From positions 11,434,085 to 11,498,084 of the forward strand of contig OY727103.1 in assembly GCA_963402885.1 (NCBI GenBank): DNA of 64,000 nucleotides, in the 5' to 3' direction. This document shows, piece by piece, positions 49,501 to 63,900 of the stretch. Within the stretch, counting starts at the first letter, position 1. Each line of letters starts with the position of its first letter. The notes beneath the pieces are model-generated. The model had not been told where the DNA came from and made no database searches. It worked only from the letters and a program-made list of their open reading frames with translations. The position numbers and the translations under genes were made by a program. The stretch comes from Antedon bifida. Its lineage: Eukaryota; Echinodermata; Crinoidea; Comatulida; Antedonidae.

Positions 49501-52500
49501 ATTTCCACTTTTTTAATTTCGATAATTATGCTATAATATTGCCATTTATGCACATATATACTGTTAACACCATCTTATAGAGCTGTAGTAACTAGTTATG
49601 TCAAAAAATAAATGGGTCAGAATTTGATCATTTTCTAAAATTTCACTGTGGGGGACCGAAGAAAATTTTTTTTAAATGTCAAAAATTTCCACTTTTTAAA
49701 CTTCAATAATTATGCTATAATATTGCCATTTATGCACATATATTGTGGTAACATCATCTTATAGAGCCATAGTAACTAGTTGTGTAAAAAAATAAAAAGG
49801 TCTAAATTTTGCTATTTTTCGAAAATTTCACTGCGGGGGACCAAAAGAATTTTTTCAAAAAATGGCAAAAATGTCCACTTTTTAAAATTCGATAATTATG
49901 CTATAATATTGTCATTTATTCACATTTATTTGGTTAACATCATCTTATAGAGCCATAATAACTAGTTATATCAAAAAATAAAAGGGTCGAAATTTGGCAA
50001 ATTTTACTGCGGGGGGACTGAAGGAATTTTTGCGAAAAATGTTCAAAATTTAAACTTTTTAAACTTCAATAATAATGCTATAATATTGTCATTTATGCAC
50101 ATATATTTTGTTAACATAATCTTATAGAGTCATAATAACAAGTTATGTCAAAAAGCAAAAGGGTCAAAATTTGGCCGTTTTTCGAAAATTACACAGCGGG
50201 GGACCGAAGGAATTTTTTCGAAAAATGTCAAAAATTTCAACTTTTTAAATTTCGATAATTATGCTATAATATTGCCATTTATGCACATATATTGTGTTAA
50301 CATCATCTTATAGAGCTGTAGTAACTAGTTATGTCAAAAAATAAAAGGGTCGAAATTTGACCATTTTTTGAAAATTACACAGCGGGGGACCAAAGAAATT
50401 TTGTAGAAAAATGTCAAAAATGTCGACTTTTTAAAATTCAATAATTATGCTATAATATTGCAATCTATGCACATATATTGTGTTAACATCATCTTATGGA
50501 GCCATAAAAACTAATTATGTCAAAAAATAAATGGGTCAGAATTTAATCATTTTTCGAAAATTTCACTGCGGGGGACCGAAGAAATTTTTTTAAAAAATGT
50601 CAAAAATTTCCACTTTTTAAACTTCAATAATTATGCTATAATATTGCCATTTATTCACATATTTTGTGGTAACATCATCTTATAGAGCCATAGTAACTAG
50701 TTGTGTAAAAAAATAAAAAGGTCTAAATTTTGCTATTTTTCGAAAATTTCAACTTTTTAAATTTCGATAATTATGCTATAATATTGCCATTTATGCACAT
50801 ATATTGTGTTAACATCGTCTTATAGAGCTGTAGTAACTAGTTATGTCAAAAAATATAAGGTTCGAAATTTGACCATTTTTTGAAAATTACACTGCGGGGG
50901 ACCAAAGAAATTTTGTAGAAAAATGTCAAAAATTTCGACTTTTTAAAATTCAATAATTATGCTATAATATTGCAATTTATGCACATATATTGTGTTAACA
51001 TCATCTTATGGAGCCATAAAAACTAATTATGTCAAAAGATAAATGGGTCAGAATTTAATCATTTTTCGAAAATTTCACTGCGGGGGACCGAAGAAATTTT
51101 TTTTTAAAATATCAAAAATTTCCACTTTTTAAACTTCAATAATTATGCTGTAATATTGCCATTTATGCACATATATTGTGGTAACATCATCTTATAGAGC
51201 CATAGTAACTAGTTGTGTAAAAAAATAAAAAGGTCTAAATTTTGCTGTTTTTCGAAAATTTCACTGCGGGGGACCAAAGGGATTTTTTTCGAAAAATGGC
51301 AAAAATGACCACTTTTTAAAATTCGATAATTATGCTATAATATTGTCATTTATGCACATTTATTTGGTTAACATCATCTTATAGAGCCATAATAACTAGT
51401 TATGTCAAAAAATAAAATAGTCGAAATTTGGCAAATTTTCGAAAATATCACTAAGGAATTTTTTCGAAAAATGTTCAAAATTTCCCTTTTTAAACTTCAA
51501 TAATTATGCTATAATATTGTCATTTATGCACATATATTTTGTTAACATCATCTTATAGAGCCATAATAACTAGTTATGTCAAAAAATAAAAGGGTCAAAA
51601 TTTGGCAATTTTTCGAAAATTACACTGCGGGGGACCAAAGGAATTTTTTCGAAAAATGTCAAAAATTTCCACTTTTTTAATTTCGATAATTATGCTATAA
51701 TATTGCCATTTATGCACATATATACTGTTAACATCATCTTATAGAGCTGTAGTAACTAGTTATGTCAAAAAATAAATGGGTCAGAATTTGATCATTTTCT
51801 AAAATTTCACTGCGGGGGACCGAAGAAAATTTTTTTTTAAATGTCAAAAATTTCCACTTTTTAAACTTCAATAATTATGCTATAATATTGCCATTTATGT
51901 ACATATATTGTGGTAACATCATCTTATAGAGCCATAGTAACTAGTTGTGTAAAAAAATAAAAAGGTCTAAATTTTGCTATTTTTCGAAAATTTCACTGCG
52001 GGGGACCAAAAGAATTTTTTCAAAAAATGGCAAAAATGTCCACTTTTTCAAATTCGATAATTATGCTATAATATTGTCATTTATTCACATTTATTTGGTT
52101 AACATCATCTTATAGAGCCATAATAACTAGTTATATCAAAAAATAAAAGGGTCGAAATTTGGCAAATTTTCGAAAATTTTACTGCGGGGGGACTGAAGGA
52201 ATTTTTGCGAAAAATGTTCAAAATTTAAACTTTTTAAACTTCAAAAATAATGCTATAATATTGTCATTTATGCACATACATTTTGTTAACGTCATCTTAT
52301 AGAGCCATAATAACTAGTTATGTCAAAAAATAAAAGGGTCGAAATTTGGCCATTTTTCGAAAATTACACTGCGGGGGACCGAAAGAATTTTTTCGAAAAG
52401 TGTCAAAAATGTTCACTTTTTAAATTTCGATTATTATGCTATAATATTGCCATTTATGCACATATATTGTGTTAACATCATCTTATAGAGCTGTAGTAAC

Positions 52501-54597
52501 TAGTTATGTCAAAAAATGAAAGGGTCGAAATTTGACCATTTTTTGAAAATTACACTGCGAGGAACCAAAGAAATTTTGTAGAAAAATTGCAAAAATGTCG
52601 ACTTTTTAAAATTCAATAATTATGCTATAATATTGCAATTTATGCACATATATTGTATTAACATCATCTTATGGAGCCATAAAAACTAATTATGTCAAAA
52701 AATAAATGGGTCAGAATTTGATCATTTTTCGAAAATTTCACTGCGGGGGACAGAAGGAATTTTTTAAAATAATGTCAAAAATTTCCACTTTTTATACTTC
52801 AATAATAATGCTATAATATTGCCATTTATGCACATATATTGTTGTAACATCATCTTATAGAGCCATAGTAACTAGTTGTGTAAAAAAATAAAAAGGTCTA
52901 AATTTTGCTATTTTTCTAAAATTTCACTGCGGGGGACCAAAGGAATTTGTTCGAAAAATGGCAAAAATGTCCACTTTTTAAAATTCGATAATTATAATAT
53001 AATATTGTCATTTATTCACATTTATTTGGTTAACATTATCTTATAGAGCCATAATAACTAGTTATGTCAAAAAATAAAAGGGTCGAAATTTGGCCATTTT
53101 TCGAAAATTAAACTGCAGGGGACCGAAGGAATTTTTTCGAAAAATGTCAAAAATTTCCACTTTTTAAACTTTAATAATTGTGCTATAATATTGCCATTTA
53201 TGCACATATATTGTGGTAACATCATCTTATAGAGCCATAGTAACTAGTTGTGTAAAAAAAATAAAAAGGTCTAAATTTTGCTATTTTTCTAAAATTTCAC
53301 TGCGGGGGACCAAAGGAATTTTTTCGAAAAATGGCAAAAATGTCCACTTTTTAAAATTCGATAATTATGCTATAATATTGTCATTTATTCACATTTCGTT
53401 GGTTAACATCATCTTATAGAGCCATAATAACTAGTTATGTCAAAATATAAAAGGGTCAAAATTTGGCAAATTTTCGAAAATTTCACTGCGTGGGGACTGA
53501 AGGAAATTTTGCGAAAATTGTTCAAAATTGAAACTTTTTAATCTTCAATAATAATGCTATAATATTGTCATTTATGTACATATATTGTGTTAACATCATC
53601 TTATAGAGTCATAATAACAAGTTATGTCAAAAAGCAAATGGGTCAAAAATTGGCCGTTTTTCGAAAATTACACAGCGGGGGACCGAAGGAATTTTTTCGA
53701 AAAATTTCAAAAATTTCAACTTTTTAAATTTCGATAATTATGCTATAATATTGCCATTTATGCACATATATTGTGTTAACATCATCTTATAGAGCTGTAG
53801 TAACTAGTTATGTCAAAAAATAAAAGGGTCGAAATTTGACCATTTTTTGAAAATTACACTGCGGGGGACCAAAGAAATTTTGTAGAAAAATGTCAAAAAT
53901 GTCGACTTTTTAAAATTCAATAATTATGCTATAATATTGCAATTTATGCACATATATTGTGTTAACATCATCTTATGGAGCCATAAAAACTAATTATGTC
54001 AAAAAATAAATGGGTCAGAATTTAATCATTTTTCGAAAATTTCACTGCGTGGGACCGAAGAAATTTTTTTTTAAATGTCAAAAATTTCCAATTTTTAAAC
54101 TACAATAATTATGCTATAATATTGCCATTTATTCACATATATTGTGGTAACATCATCTTATAGAGCCATAGTAATTAGTTGTGTAAAAAAATAAAAAGGT
54201 CTAAATTTTGCTATTTTTCGAAAATTTCAACTTTTTAAATTTCGATAATTATGCTATAATATTGCCATTTATGCACATATATTGTGTTAACATCATCTTA
54301 TAGAGCTGTAGTAACTAGTTCTGTCAAAAAATAAAAGGTTCGAAATTTGACCATTTTTTGAAAATTACACTGCGGGGGACCAAAGAAATTTTGTAGAAAA
54401 ATGTCAAAAATGTCGACTTTTTAAAATTCAATAATTATGCTATAATATTGCAATTTATGCACATATATTGTGTTAACTTCATCTTATGGAGCCATAAAAA
54501 TTAATTATGTAAAAAAATAAATGGGTCAGAATTTAATCATTTTTCGAAAATTTCACTGCGGGGGACCGAAAAAAATTTTTTTTTTAAATTTCAAAAA
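46575..54597 (+). repeat. Satellite array, end of U2 and start of U3
   Basis: At about 46575 a GTTGTGTAAAAAAATAAAAA monomer joins GGGTCAAAATTTGGCAATTT, which in U1 lies about 2.7 kb further on (22620). From there the array follows U1 22.6-24.8 kb, then U3 follows the left block of the unit. U3 is about 0.8 kb longer than U2 between 49054 and 53213, roughly four monomers. No gene is present. Confidence 0.92.
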
Positions 54598-55423
54598 AGC
54601 ATTTATGGCTTCATAAGATTATGTTAATACAATATATGTGCATAAATTGCAATATTATAGCATAATTATTGAATTTTAAAAAGTGGAAATCTTTGCCATT
54701 TTTAAAAAAAATTTCTTTGGTCCCCCGCAGTGAATTTTTCGAAAAATGTCAAAATTTAGACCTTTTTATTTTTTTACACAAGTAGTAACTAATGCTCTAT
54801 AAGATGATGTTACTAAAATTTATGTGCATAAATGGCAATATTATAGTATAATAAAAAGTGGAAATTTTTTGAAGTAACTAGTTACTATGGCTCTATAAGA
54901 TGATGTTAACACTATATATGTGCATCATTCGCAATATTATAGCATAATTATTGAATTTTAAAAAGTGGAAATTTTTGCAATTTTTCTAAAAAAAAACTTT
55001 GGTCTCCCGCAGTGTAATTTTCGAAAAATGTCAAAATTTCGACCCTTTTATTTTTTGACATAACTAGTTTTTATGGCTTCATAAGATTATGTTAACACAA
55101 TATATGTGCATAAATTGCAATATTATAGCATAATTATTGAAGTTTAAAAGGTGGAAATTTTTGACATTTTTTGAAAAAATTCCTTCAGTCCCCCCGCAGT
55201 AAAATTTTCGAAAAATGGTCAAATTCTGACCCTTTTTTTTTTGACATAACTAGTTTTTATGGCTTCATAAGATTATGTTAACATAATATATAAATTGCCA
55301 TTTTTCGAAAAATTTCTTTGGTCCCCCGCAGTGAAATTTTCGAAAAATGATTAAATTCTGACCCATTTATTTTTTTACATAACTAGTTTTTATGGCTCCA
55401 TAAGATGATGTTAACACAATATA
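54598..55423 (-). repeat. Inverted satellite, left flank of transposon copy 3
   Basis: The array suddenly reads as reverse complement: GGCTTCATAAGATTATGTTAA, GCATAATTATTGAATTT, GGTCCCCCGCAGTG. In reverse complement it matches 32262 to about 33050 of U2, including the private GGCAAAGATTTCC change. The entry junction is near AAATTTCAAAAA / AGCATTTATGGC (54591-54605). Confidence 0.93.
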
Positions 55424-55463
55424 TGTGACCCGATCTCGCAAAACCCTCTCTTTGTCGGCAATT
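55424..55463 (+). repeat. Right terminal inverted repeat of inverted copy 3
   Basis: It begins TGTGACCCGATCTCGCAAAA and continues to TTTGTCGGCAATT. It has G at position 9, unlike the C of copies 1 and 2, and a private C in GGCAATT. Confidence 0.85.
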
Positions 55464-56612
55464 CAAAATTCACGTAATCAGTCAAAATACGTCCAAAACC
55501 CTGGCAGATTACATGTTTTTGCATTTTCGAAATATTTCAGTATTTAAGAATACGTCTACCTGATTTAAACTCCCGAAATTTAATTAAAATTATGATAAAA
55601 GAGTGTTTTAAAAATATTTATTTTCCTCAAGCCTAACAATTTATCGATCTACGCTAAAATTTTGCGTAAATTCAGTTGAAAGTTGCCGAGTTTGACGACA
55701 TTTTGATCGCCAGTTCGCTGCACAATGTTGAAAGGTCACACATCAAAATAAAGCTCATCCATTTGACATTCCAAATATGGAAGTTTTAGGGCGGAGTTTA
55801 AAGAAATAAATAAATAAAAAGTTATTTTCATTTTACACACAGCATGTCGTAAATTGGAATAAAAACAATTTTAATATTCAAAGTAAAGTGTTCGGCGTGT
55901 TCTGCAATAGCTGTAGCCTGTATTTGTTTATTCCATAGTAAAAGTCAAAAACAATTCACGTCATAAATTCAATTGTATTTTCTATAATTTTTTGGGCTAG
56001 GTCTTAATTTTATTATGGTTGTAGGCCTACTATTACTGGGCCTAGCTTTATTGTCAATAAATAGTTTTCTTTATACATTTTATATATCCAATCGACTCTT
56101 AATTATTTATTTAATTTATTGTCCAGTCCTTTCATCTTAAATGTTTTTTAAACTCATTGGATTCAAGTCCAAACATTACAGCGAATCTTCCACGTTATAA
56201 AAAAAAAACAAATGTATTAAATCGTCAATACAATGTTTTAGTAGCTAGCAAGCTGTGACTCTGCAAGGCGCCAAACTTGTCTAGGCTAGTTGACTACTAA
56301 CGCCAGCCCCAATGTCGATGCACCGCTGCCATACACGGCCTGATGAACAGATGAACACCCATGGCATCAGTGACAGTAGGTCTTACAGGCGATGACGGCG
56401 AAAATCTGAATAGGCCTAGCTAGGCCTAGGCCTGCTTGGTTTTTCGCTGTTAATATCGTAAACACCTCCGAAACCAGTTAAAATAAGCTTGACGTTATAA
56501 TGCTGCTTTTCAATATTGCAAAACAGTTAATTCGAGTGACTAAATAGGTTAAAACGGCGTCTGAAATCGGTCAAATTGACTATGATGTGCACGCTGCTAT
56601 TATACCGCACAC

Positions 56613-56631
56613 ACTTCCTGGTATGACGTCA
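56613..56631 (-). promoter_or_regulatory. CRE plus ETS-like core, inverted transposon copy 3
   Basis: ACTTCCTGG precedes TGACGTCA (56624-56631) on the plus strand, the reverse complement of the arrangement in copies 1 and 2. The motif pair survived although this copy has lost a large internal segment. Confidence 0.4.
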
Positions 56632-56854
56632 TTGTGCCTTAGACAAAAATACCGCGTTGCAACGGAGTGAGTTTTCAGCGCGTATCAAAAAGAATTTCAT
56701 TGCAAACTTCAAACGCGATTTTCTCGTAAACTAATTGAATGATTTGTAAGTTTTTAAAATGTAATAACTTTTTAAATATTTACTCAATTTTTATGAAATA
56801 AAAACCACTACAAAGCTTATGATTCAAATATATATAAAAAAAATACAAAATTAA

Positions 56855-56894
56855 AATTTCCCACAAATGTAGAGTTTTGCCAGATCGGGTCACA
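56855..56894 (-). repeat. Left terminal inverted repeat of inverted copy 3
   Basis: On the minus strand it begins TGTGACCCGATCTGGCAAAA, as in the other copies, with one private change (TTTGTGGGAAATT in place of TTTGTCGGAAATT). Confidence 0.85.
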
Positions 56895-57188
56895 TATGTG
56901 CATAAATTGCAATATTATAGCATAATTATTGAATTTTAAAAAGTGGACATTTTTGCAATTTTTCTACAAAATTTCTTTAGCCACCCGCAGTGTAATTTTC
57001 AAAAAAATGGTCAAGTTTTGACCATTTTATTTTTTGACATAACTAGTTACTACGGCTCTATAAGATGATTTTAACAGTATATATGTGCATAAATGGCAAT
57101 ATTATAGCATAATTATCGAAATTTAAAAAAGTGGACATTTTTGATATTTTTCGAAAAAATTCCTTCGGTCCCGCGCAGTGTAATTTTC
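56895..57188 (-). repeat. Inverted satellite, right flank of transposon copy 3
   Basis: The reverse complement matches the 290 bp left of copies 1 and 2, including CTGCGCGGGACC, CTGTTAAAATCATC and GCGGGTGGCTAAAG. The inversion ends at GTAATTTTC / AATAATTATGC near 57188, where the forward orientation resumes. Confidence 0.93.
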
Positions 57189-57947
57189 AATAATTATGCT
57201 ATAATATTGCCATTTATGCTTATATATTGTGGTAACATCATCTTATAGAGCCATAGTAACTAGTTGTGTAAAAAAATAAAAAGGTCGAAATTTTGACATT
57301 TTTCGAAAATTACACTGCAGGAGACCGAAGGAATTTTTTCGAAAAATGTCCAAAATTTCAGCTTTTTAAAACTCGATAATTATACTATAATATTACCATT
57401 TATGCACATATATTGTGTTAATATCATCTTATAGAGCCAGAGTAACTAGTTGTGTAAAAAAAGAAAAAGGTCTAAATTTTGACATTTTTCGAAAAATTCA
57501 CTGCGGGGGACCAAAGGAATTTTTTCAAAAAATGTCAAAAATTTCCACTTTTTAAACTTCAATAATTATGCTATAATATTGCCATTTATGCTTATATATT
57601 GTGGTAACATCATCTTATAGAGCCATAGTAACTAGTTGTGTAAAAAAATAAAAAGGTCTAAATTTTGACATTTTTCGAAAATTACACTGCAGGAGACCGA
57701 AGGAATTTTTTCGAAAAATGTCCAAAATTTCCCCTTTTTAAAATTCGATAATTATGGTATAATATTACCATTTATAAACATATATTGTGTTACTATCATA
57801 TTATAGAGCCAGAGTAACTAGTTATGTCAAAAAATAAAAGGGTCGAAATTTTGACATTTTTCGAAAATTACACTGCAGGGGACCGAAGGAATTTTTTCGA
57901 AAAATGTCCAAAATTTCAGCTTTTTAAAATTCGATAATTATACTATA
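57189..57947 (+). repeat. 380-bp dimer tandem next to the inversion
   Basis: CCATTTATGCTTATATATTG occurs near 57212 and again near 57582. Each is followed by a GTTGTG monomer, then CTGCAGGAGACCGAAGG, so a two-monomer block of about 370-380 bp is duplicated. The GCTTATATATTG variant belongs left of the transposon in U1 and U2, so this is a remnant of the sequence displaced by the inversion. Confidence 0.7.
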
Positions 57948-60900
57948 ATATTACCATTTATGCACATATATTGTGTTAATATCATCTTATAGAGCCAGAG
58001 TAACTAGTTGTGTAAAAAAAGAAAAAGGTCTAAATTTTGACATTTTTCGAAAAATTCACTGCGGGGGACCAAAGGAATTTTTTCAAAAAATGTCAAAAAT
58101 TTCCACCTTTTAAACTTCAATAATTATGCTATAATATTGCAATTTATGTACATATATTGTGTTAACATAATCTTATGAAGCCATAAAAACTAGTTATATC
58201 AAAAAATAAAAGGGTCAACATTTTGACATTTTTCGAAAATTACACTGCAGGGGACCGAATGAATTTTTTCGAAAAATGTCCAAAATTTCCCCTTTTTAAA
58301 ATTCGATAATTATGGTATAATATTACCATTTATGCACATATATTGTGTTAATATCATATTATAGAGCCAGAGTAACTAGTTATGTCAAAAAATAAAAGGG
58401 TCGAAATTTTGACATTTTTCGAAAATTACACTGCAGGGGACAGAAAGAATTTTTTCGAAAAATGTCCAAAATTTCCCCTTTTTAAAATTCGATAATTATG
58501 GTATAATATTACCATTTATGCACATATATTGGGTTAATATCATATTATAGAGCCAGAGTAACTAGTTATGTTAAAAAATAAAATGGTCGAAATTTGACCA
58601 TTTTTTGAAAATTACACTGCGAGGAACCAAAGAATTTTTTTAGAAAAATGGCAAAAATTTCCACTTTTTAACTTTCGATAATTATGCTATAATATTGCGA
58701 ATGATGCACATATATAGTGTTAACATCATCTTATAGAGCCATAGTAACTAGTTATGTCAAAAAATAAAAGGGTCGAAATTTGGCCATTTTACGAAAATTT
58801 TTCGGCGGGGGACCAAAGAAATTTTGTAGAAATATTACAAAAATGTCCACTTTTTAAAATTCAATAATTAAGCTATAATATTGCAATTTATGCACATATA
58901 TTGTGTTGACATTCTCTTAAGGAGCCATAAAAACTAGTTATGTCAAAAAATAAAAGGGTCAGAATTTGACCATTTTTCGAAAATTTCACTGCGGGGGACC
59001 GAAGGAATTTTTTTTTTAAATGTCAAAAATTTCCACTTTTTAAACTTCAATAATTATGCTATAATATTGCCATTTATGCACATAAATTGTAGTAACATCA
59101 TCTCATAGAGTCATAGTAACTAGTTGTGTAAAAAAATAAAAAGGTCTAAATTTTGACATTTTTCGAAAAATTCACTGCGGGGGACCAATGAAATTTTTTC
59201 AAAAAATGTCAAAAATTTCCACTTTTTAAAATTCAATAATTATGCTATAATATTGCAATTTATGCACATATATTGTGTTAACATAATCTTATAAACCCAT
59301 AATACCTAGTTGTGTAAAAAAATAAAAAGGTCTAAATTTTGACATTTTTCGAAAAATTCACTGCGGGGGACCAAAGGAATTTTTTAGAAAAATGGCAAAA
59401 ATTTCCACTTTTTAAAATTCAATAATTATGCTATAATATTGCAATTTATGCACATATATTGTGTTAACATTCTCTTATGGAGCCATAAAAACTAGTTATG
59501 TCAAAAAATAAAAGGGTCAGAATTTGACCATTTTTCGAAAATTTCACTGCGGGGGACCGAAGGAATTTCTTTTAAAAATGTCAAAAATTTCCACTTTTTA
59601 AACTTCAATAATTATGCTATAATATTGCCATTTATGCACATAAATTGTAGTAACATCATCTCATAGAGTCATAGTAACTAGTTGTGTAAAAAAATAAAAA
59701 GGTCTAAATTTTGACATTTTTCGAAAAATTCACTGCGGGGGACCAAAGGAATTTTTTCGAAAAATGGCAAAAATTTCCACTTTTTAAAATTCAATAATTA
59801 TGCTATAATTTTGCAATTTATTCACATATATTGTGTTAACATAATCTTATGAAGCCATAAAAACTATTTATGTCAAAAAATAAAAGGGTTAGAATTTGAC
59901 AATTTTTTGAAAATTTGACTGCGGGGGACCGAAGGAATTTTTTCAAAAAATGTCAAAAATTTCCACTTTTTAAACATCAATAATTATACTATAATATTGC
60001 CATTTATGCACATAAATTTTAGTAACATCATCTTATAGAGCAATAGTTACTAGTTGTGTAAAAAAATAAAAATGTCTAAATTTTGAAATTTTTCGAAAAA
60101 TTCACTGCGAGGGACATAAGGATTTTTTTCGAAAAATGGCAAAAATGTCCAATTTTTAAAATTCAATAATTATGCTATAATATTGCAATTTATGCACATA
60201 TATTGTGTTAACATAATCTTATGAAGCCATAAAAACTAGTTATGTCAAAAAATAAAAGGGTCGAAATTTTGACATTTTTCGAAAATTACACTGCAGGAGA
60301 CCGAAGGAATTTTTTCGAAAAATGTCCAAAATTTCAGCTTTTTAAAATTCGATAATTATACTATAATATTACCATTTATGCACATATATTGTGTTAATAT
60401 CATCTTATAGAGCCAGAGTAACTAGTTATGTTAAAAAATAAAATGGTCGAAATTTGACCATTTTTTGAAAATTACACTGCTGGGGACCAAAGAATTTTTT
60501 TTAGAAAAATGGCAAAAATTTCCAATTTTTAACTTTCAATAATTATGCTATAATATTGCGATTGATGCACATATATAGTGTTAACATCATCTTATAGAGC
60601 CATAGTAACCAGTTTTGTAAAAAAATAAAAAGGCCTAAATGTTGACATTTTTCCGAAAAATTCACTGCGAGGGACCAAAGGAATTTTTTCAAAAAATGGC
60701 AAAAATTTCCACTTTTTAAAATTCAATAATTATGCTATAATATTGCAATTTATACACATATATTGTGTTAACATAATCTTATGAAGCCATAAAAACTAGT
60801 TATGTCAAAAAATAAAAGGGTCAGAATTTGACAATTTTTCGAAAATTTCACTGCGGGGGACAGAAGGAATTTTTTCCAAAAATGTCAAAAATTCCACTTT

Positions 60901-63900
60901 TTAAACTTCAATAATTATGCTATAATATTGTTATTTATGCACATAAATTGTAGTAACATTATCTTATAGAGCCAAAGTAACTAGTTGTGTAAAAAAATAA
61001 AAAGGTCTAAATTTTGACATTTTTCGAAAAATTCACTGCGGGGGACCAAAGGAACTTTTTCGAAAAATGGCAAAAATTTCCACTTTTTAAAATTCAATGA
61101 TTATGCTATAATATTGCAATTTATGCACATATATTGTGTTAACATAATCTTATAAAGCCATAAAAACTAGTTATGTCAAAAAATAAAATGGTCAGAATTT
61201 GACCATTTTTCGAAAATTTCACTGCGGGGGACCCAAGGAATTTTTTCAAAAAATTTCAAAAATTTTCACTTTTAAAACTTCAATAATTATGCTATAATAT
61301 TGCCATTTATGCACATAAATTGTAGTAACGTCTTCTTATAGAGCCATAGTAAGTAGTTGTGTAATAAAAAAAAAAGGTCTAAATTTTGACATTTTTCGAA
61401 AAATTCACTGCGGTGGACCAAAGGAATTTTTTCAAAAAATGGAAAAAATGTCCAATTTTTAAAATTCGATAATTATGCTATAATATTGCCATTTATTTGG
61501 TTAACATTATCTTATAGAGCCATAATAACTAGTTATGTCAAAAAATCAAAGGGTCGAAATTTTGACATTCTTCGAAAATTACACTGCAGGGGACCGAAGG
61601 AATTTTTTTCGAAAAATGTCCAAAATTTCCCCTTTTTAAACTTCAATAATTATGCTATAATATTGCCATTTATGCACATATATTGTGGTAACATCATCTT
61701 ATAGAGCCATAGTAACTAGTTGTGTAAAAAAATAAAAAGGTCTAAATTTTGCTATTTTTCGAAAATTTCACTACGGGGGACCAAAGGAATTTTTTCGAAA
61801 AATGGCAAAAATGTCCACTTTTTAAAATTCTTATCTTTTAGAGCCATAATAACTAGCTATGTTAAAAAATAAAAGGGTCGAAATTTGGCTATTTTTCGAA
61901 AATTACACTGCGGGGGACCAAAGAAATTTTTTTTAAAAATGTCAAAAAATTTCACTTTTTAAACTTCAATAATAATGCTATAATATTGTCATTTATGCAC
62001 ATATATTTTGTTAACGTCATCTTATAGAGCCATAATAACTAGTTATGTAAAAAAATAAAAGGGTCGAAATTTGGCCATTTTAGAAAAATTACACTGCGGG
62101 GGACCGAAGGAATTTTTCCGAAAAATGTCAAAAATTTCCACTTTTTAAATTTCGATAATTAGGCTATAATATTGCCATTTATGCACATATATTGTGTTAA
62201 CATCATCTTATAGAGGTGTAGTAACTAGTTATGTCAAAAAATGAAAGGGTCGAAATTTGACCATTTTTTGAAAATTACACTGCGAGGAACCAAAGAAATT
62301 TTGTAGAAAAATTGCAAAAATGTCGACTTTTTAAAATTCAATAATTATGCTATAATATTGCAATTTATGCACATATATTGTGTTAACATCATCTTATGGA
62401 GCCATAAAAACTAATTATGTCAAAAAATAAATGGGTCAGAATTTGATCATTTTTCGAAAATTTCACTGCGGGGGACAGAAGGAATTTTTTAAAATAATGT
62501 CAAAAATTTCCACTTTTTAAACTTTAATAATTATGCTATAATATTGCCATTTATGCACATATATTGTGGTAACATCATCTTATAGAGCCATAGTAACTAG
62601 TTGTGTAAACAAATAAAAAGGTCTAAATTTTGCTATTTTTCGAAAAATGGCAAAAAAATCCACTTTTTAAAATTCGATAATTATAATATAATATTGTCAT
62701 TTATTCACATTTATTTGGTTAACATCATCTTATAGAGCCATAATAACTAGTTATGTCAAAAAATAAAAGGGTCGAAATTTGGCCATTTTTCGAAAATTAC
62801 ACTGCGGGGGACCGAAGAAATTTTTTTTTTAAATGTCTAAAATTTCCACTTTTTAAACTAAAATAATTATGCTATAATATTGCCATTTATGCACATAAAT
62901 TGTAGTAACATCATCTTATAGAGCCATAGTAACTAGTTATGTCAAAAAATAAAAGGGTCGAAATTTGGCCATTTTACGAAAATTTTTCGGCGGAGGACAA
63001 AAGAAATTTTGTAGAAATATTTCAAAAATGTCCAATTTTTAAAATTCAATAATTATGCTATAATATTGCAATTTATGCACATATATTGTGTTAACATAAT
63101 CTTATGAAGCCATAAAAACTAGTAATGTCAAAAAATAAAAGGGTCGAAATTTGGCCATTTTACGAAAATTTTTCGGCGGGGGACCAAAGAAATTTTGTAG
63201 AAATATTTCAAAAATGTCCACTTCTTAAATATCAATAATTATGCTATAATATTGCAATTTATGCACATATATTGTTTTAACATAATCTTATGAAGCCATA
63301 AAAACTAGTAATGTCAAAAAATATAAAGGTTGACCATTTTTCGAAAATTTCACTGCGGGGGACCGAAGGAATTTTTTCAAAAAATGTCAAAAATTTCCAC
63401 TTTTTAAACTTCAATAATTATGCTATAATATTGCCATTTATGCACATAAATTGTAGTAACATCATCTAATAGAGCCATAGTAACTAGTTGTGTAAAAAAA
63501 TAAAATGGTCTAAATTTAGCTATTTTTCGAAAATTTCACTACGGGGGACCAAAGAAATTTTGTAGAAATATTTCAAAAAAGGCCAATTTTTAAAATTCAA
63601 TAATTATGCTATAATATTGCAATTTATGCACATATATTGTGTTAACATAATCTTATGAAGCCATAAAAACTAGTAATGTCAAAAAATATAAAGGTTGACC
63701 ATTTTTCGAAAATTTCACTGCGGGGGACCGAAGGAATTTTTTCAAAAAACGTCCAAAATTTCCACTTTTTAAACTTCAATAATTATTCTATAATATTGTC
63801 ATTTATGCACATATATTGTCGTAACGTGTAGATATCATCTTATAGAAACAGAGTAACTAGTTATGTTAAAAAATAAATCGATCGACATTTTTTCTATTTT

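Larger units (their letters stand above)
55424..56894 (-). mobile_element. Putative non-autonomous DNA transposon, copy 3, inverted and internally deleted
   Basis: This copy is in reverse orientation, 1,471 bp long, with both terminal repeats intact. The flanks in reverse complement match those of copies 1 and 2 (ATGCACATA before, TATATTGTGTTAAC after), so the element was inverted together with its satellite. About 160 bp corresponding to roughly 7311-7474 of copy 1 is missing, replaced near 55806-55815 by short ATAA repeats. Other differences include two extra A in the CTACTAAAACATTG segment and AATAG for AGTAG near 56031. The deletion removes the CCAAT and RFX-like motifs and most of the 63-codon frame. 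Confidence 0.85.
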
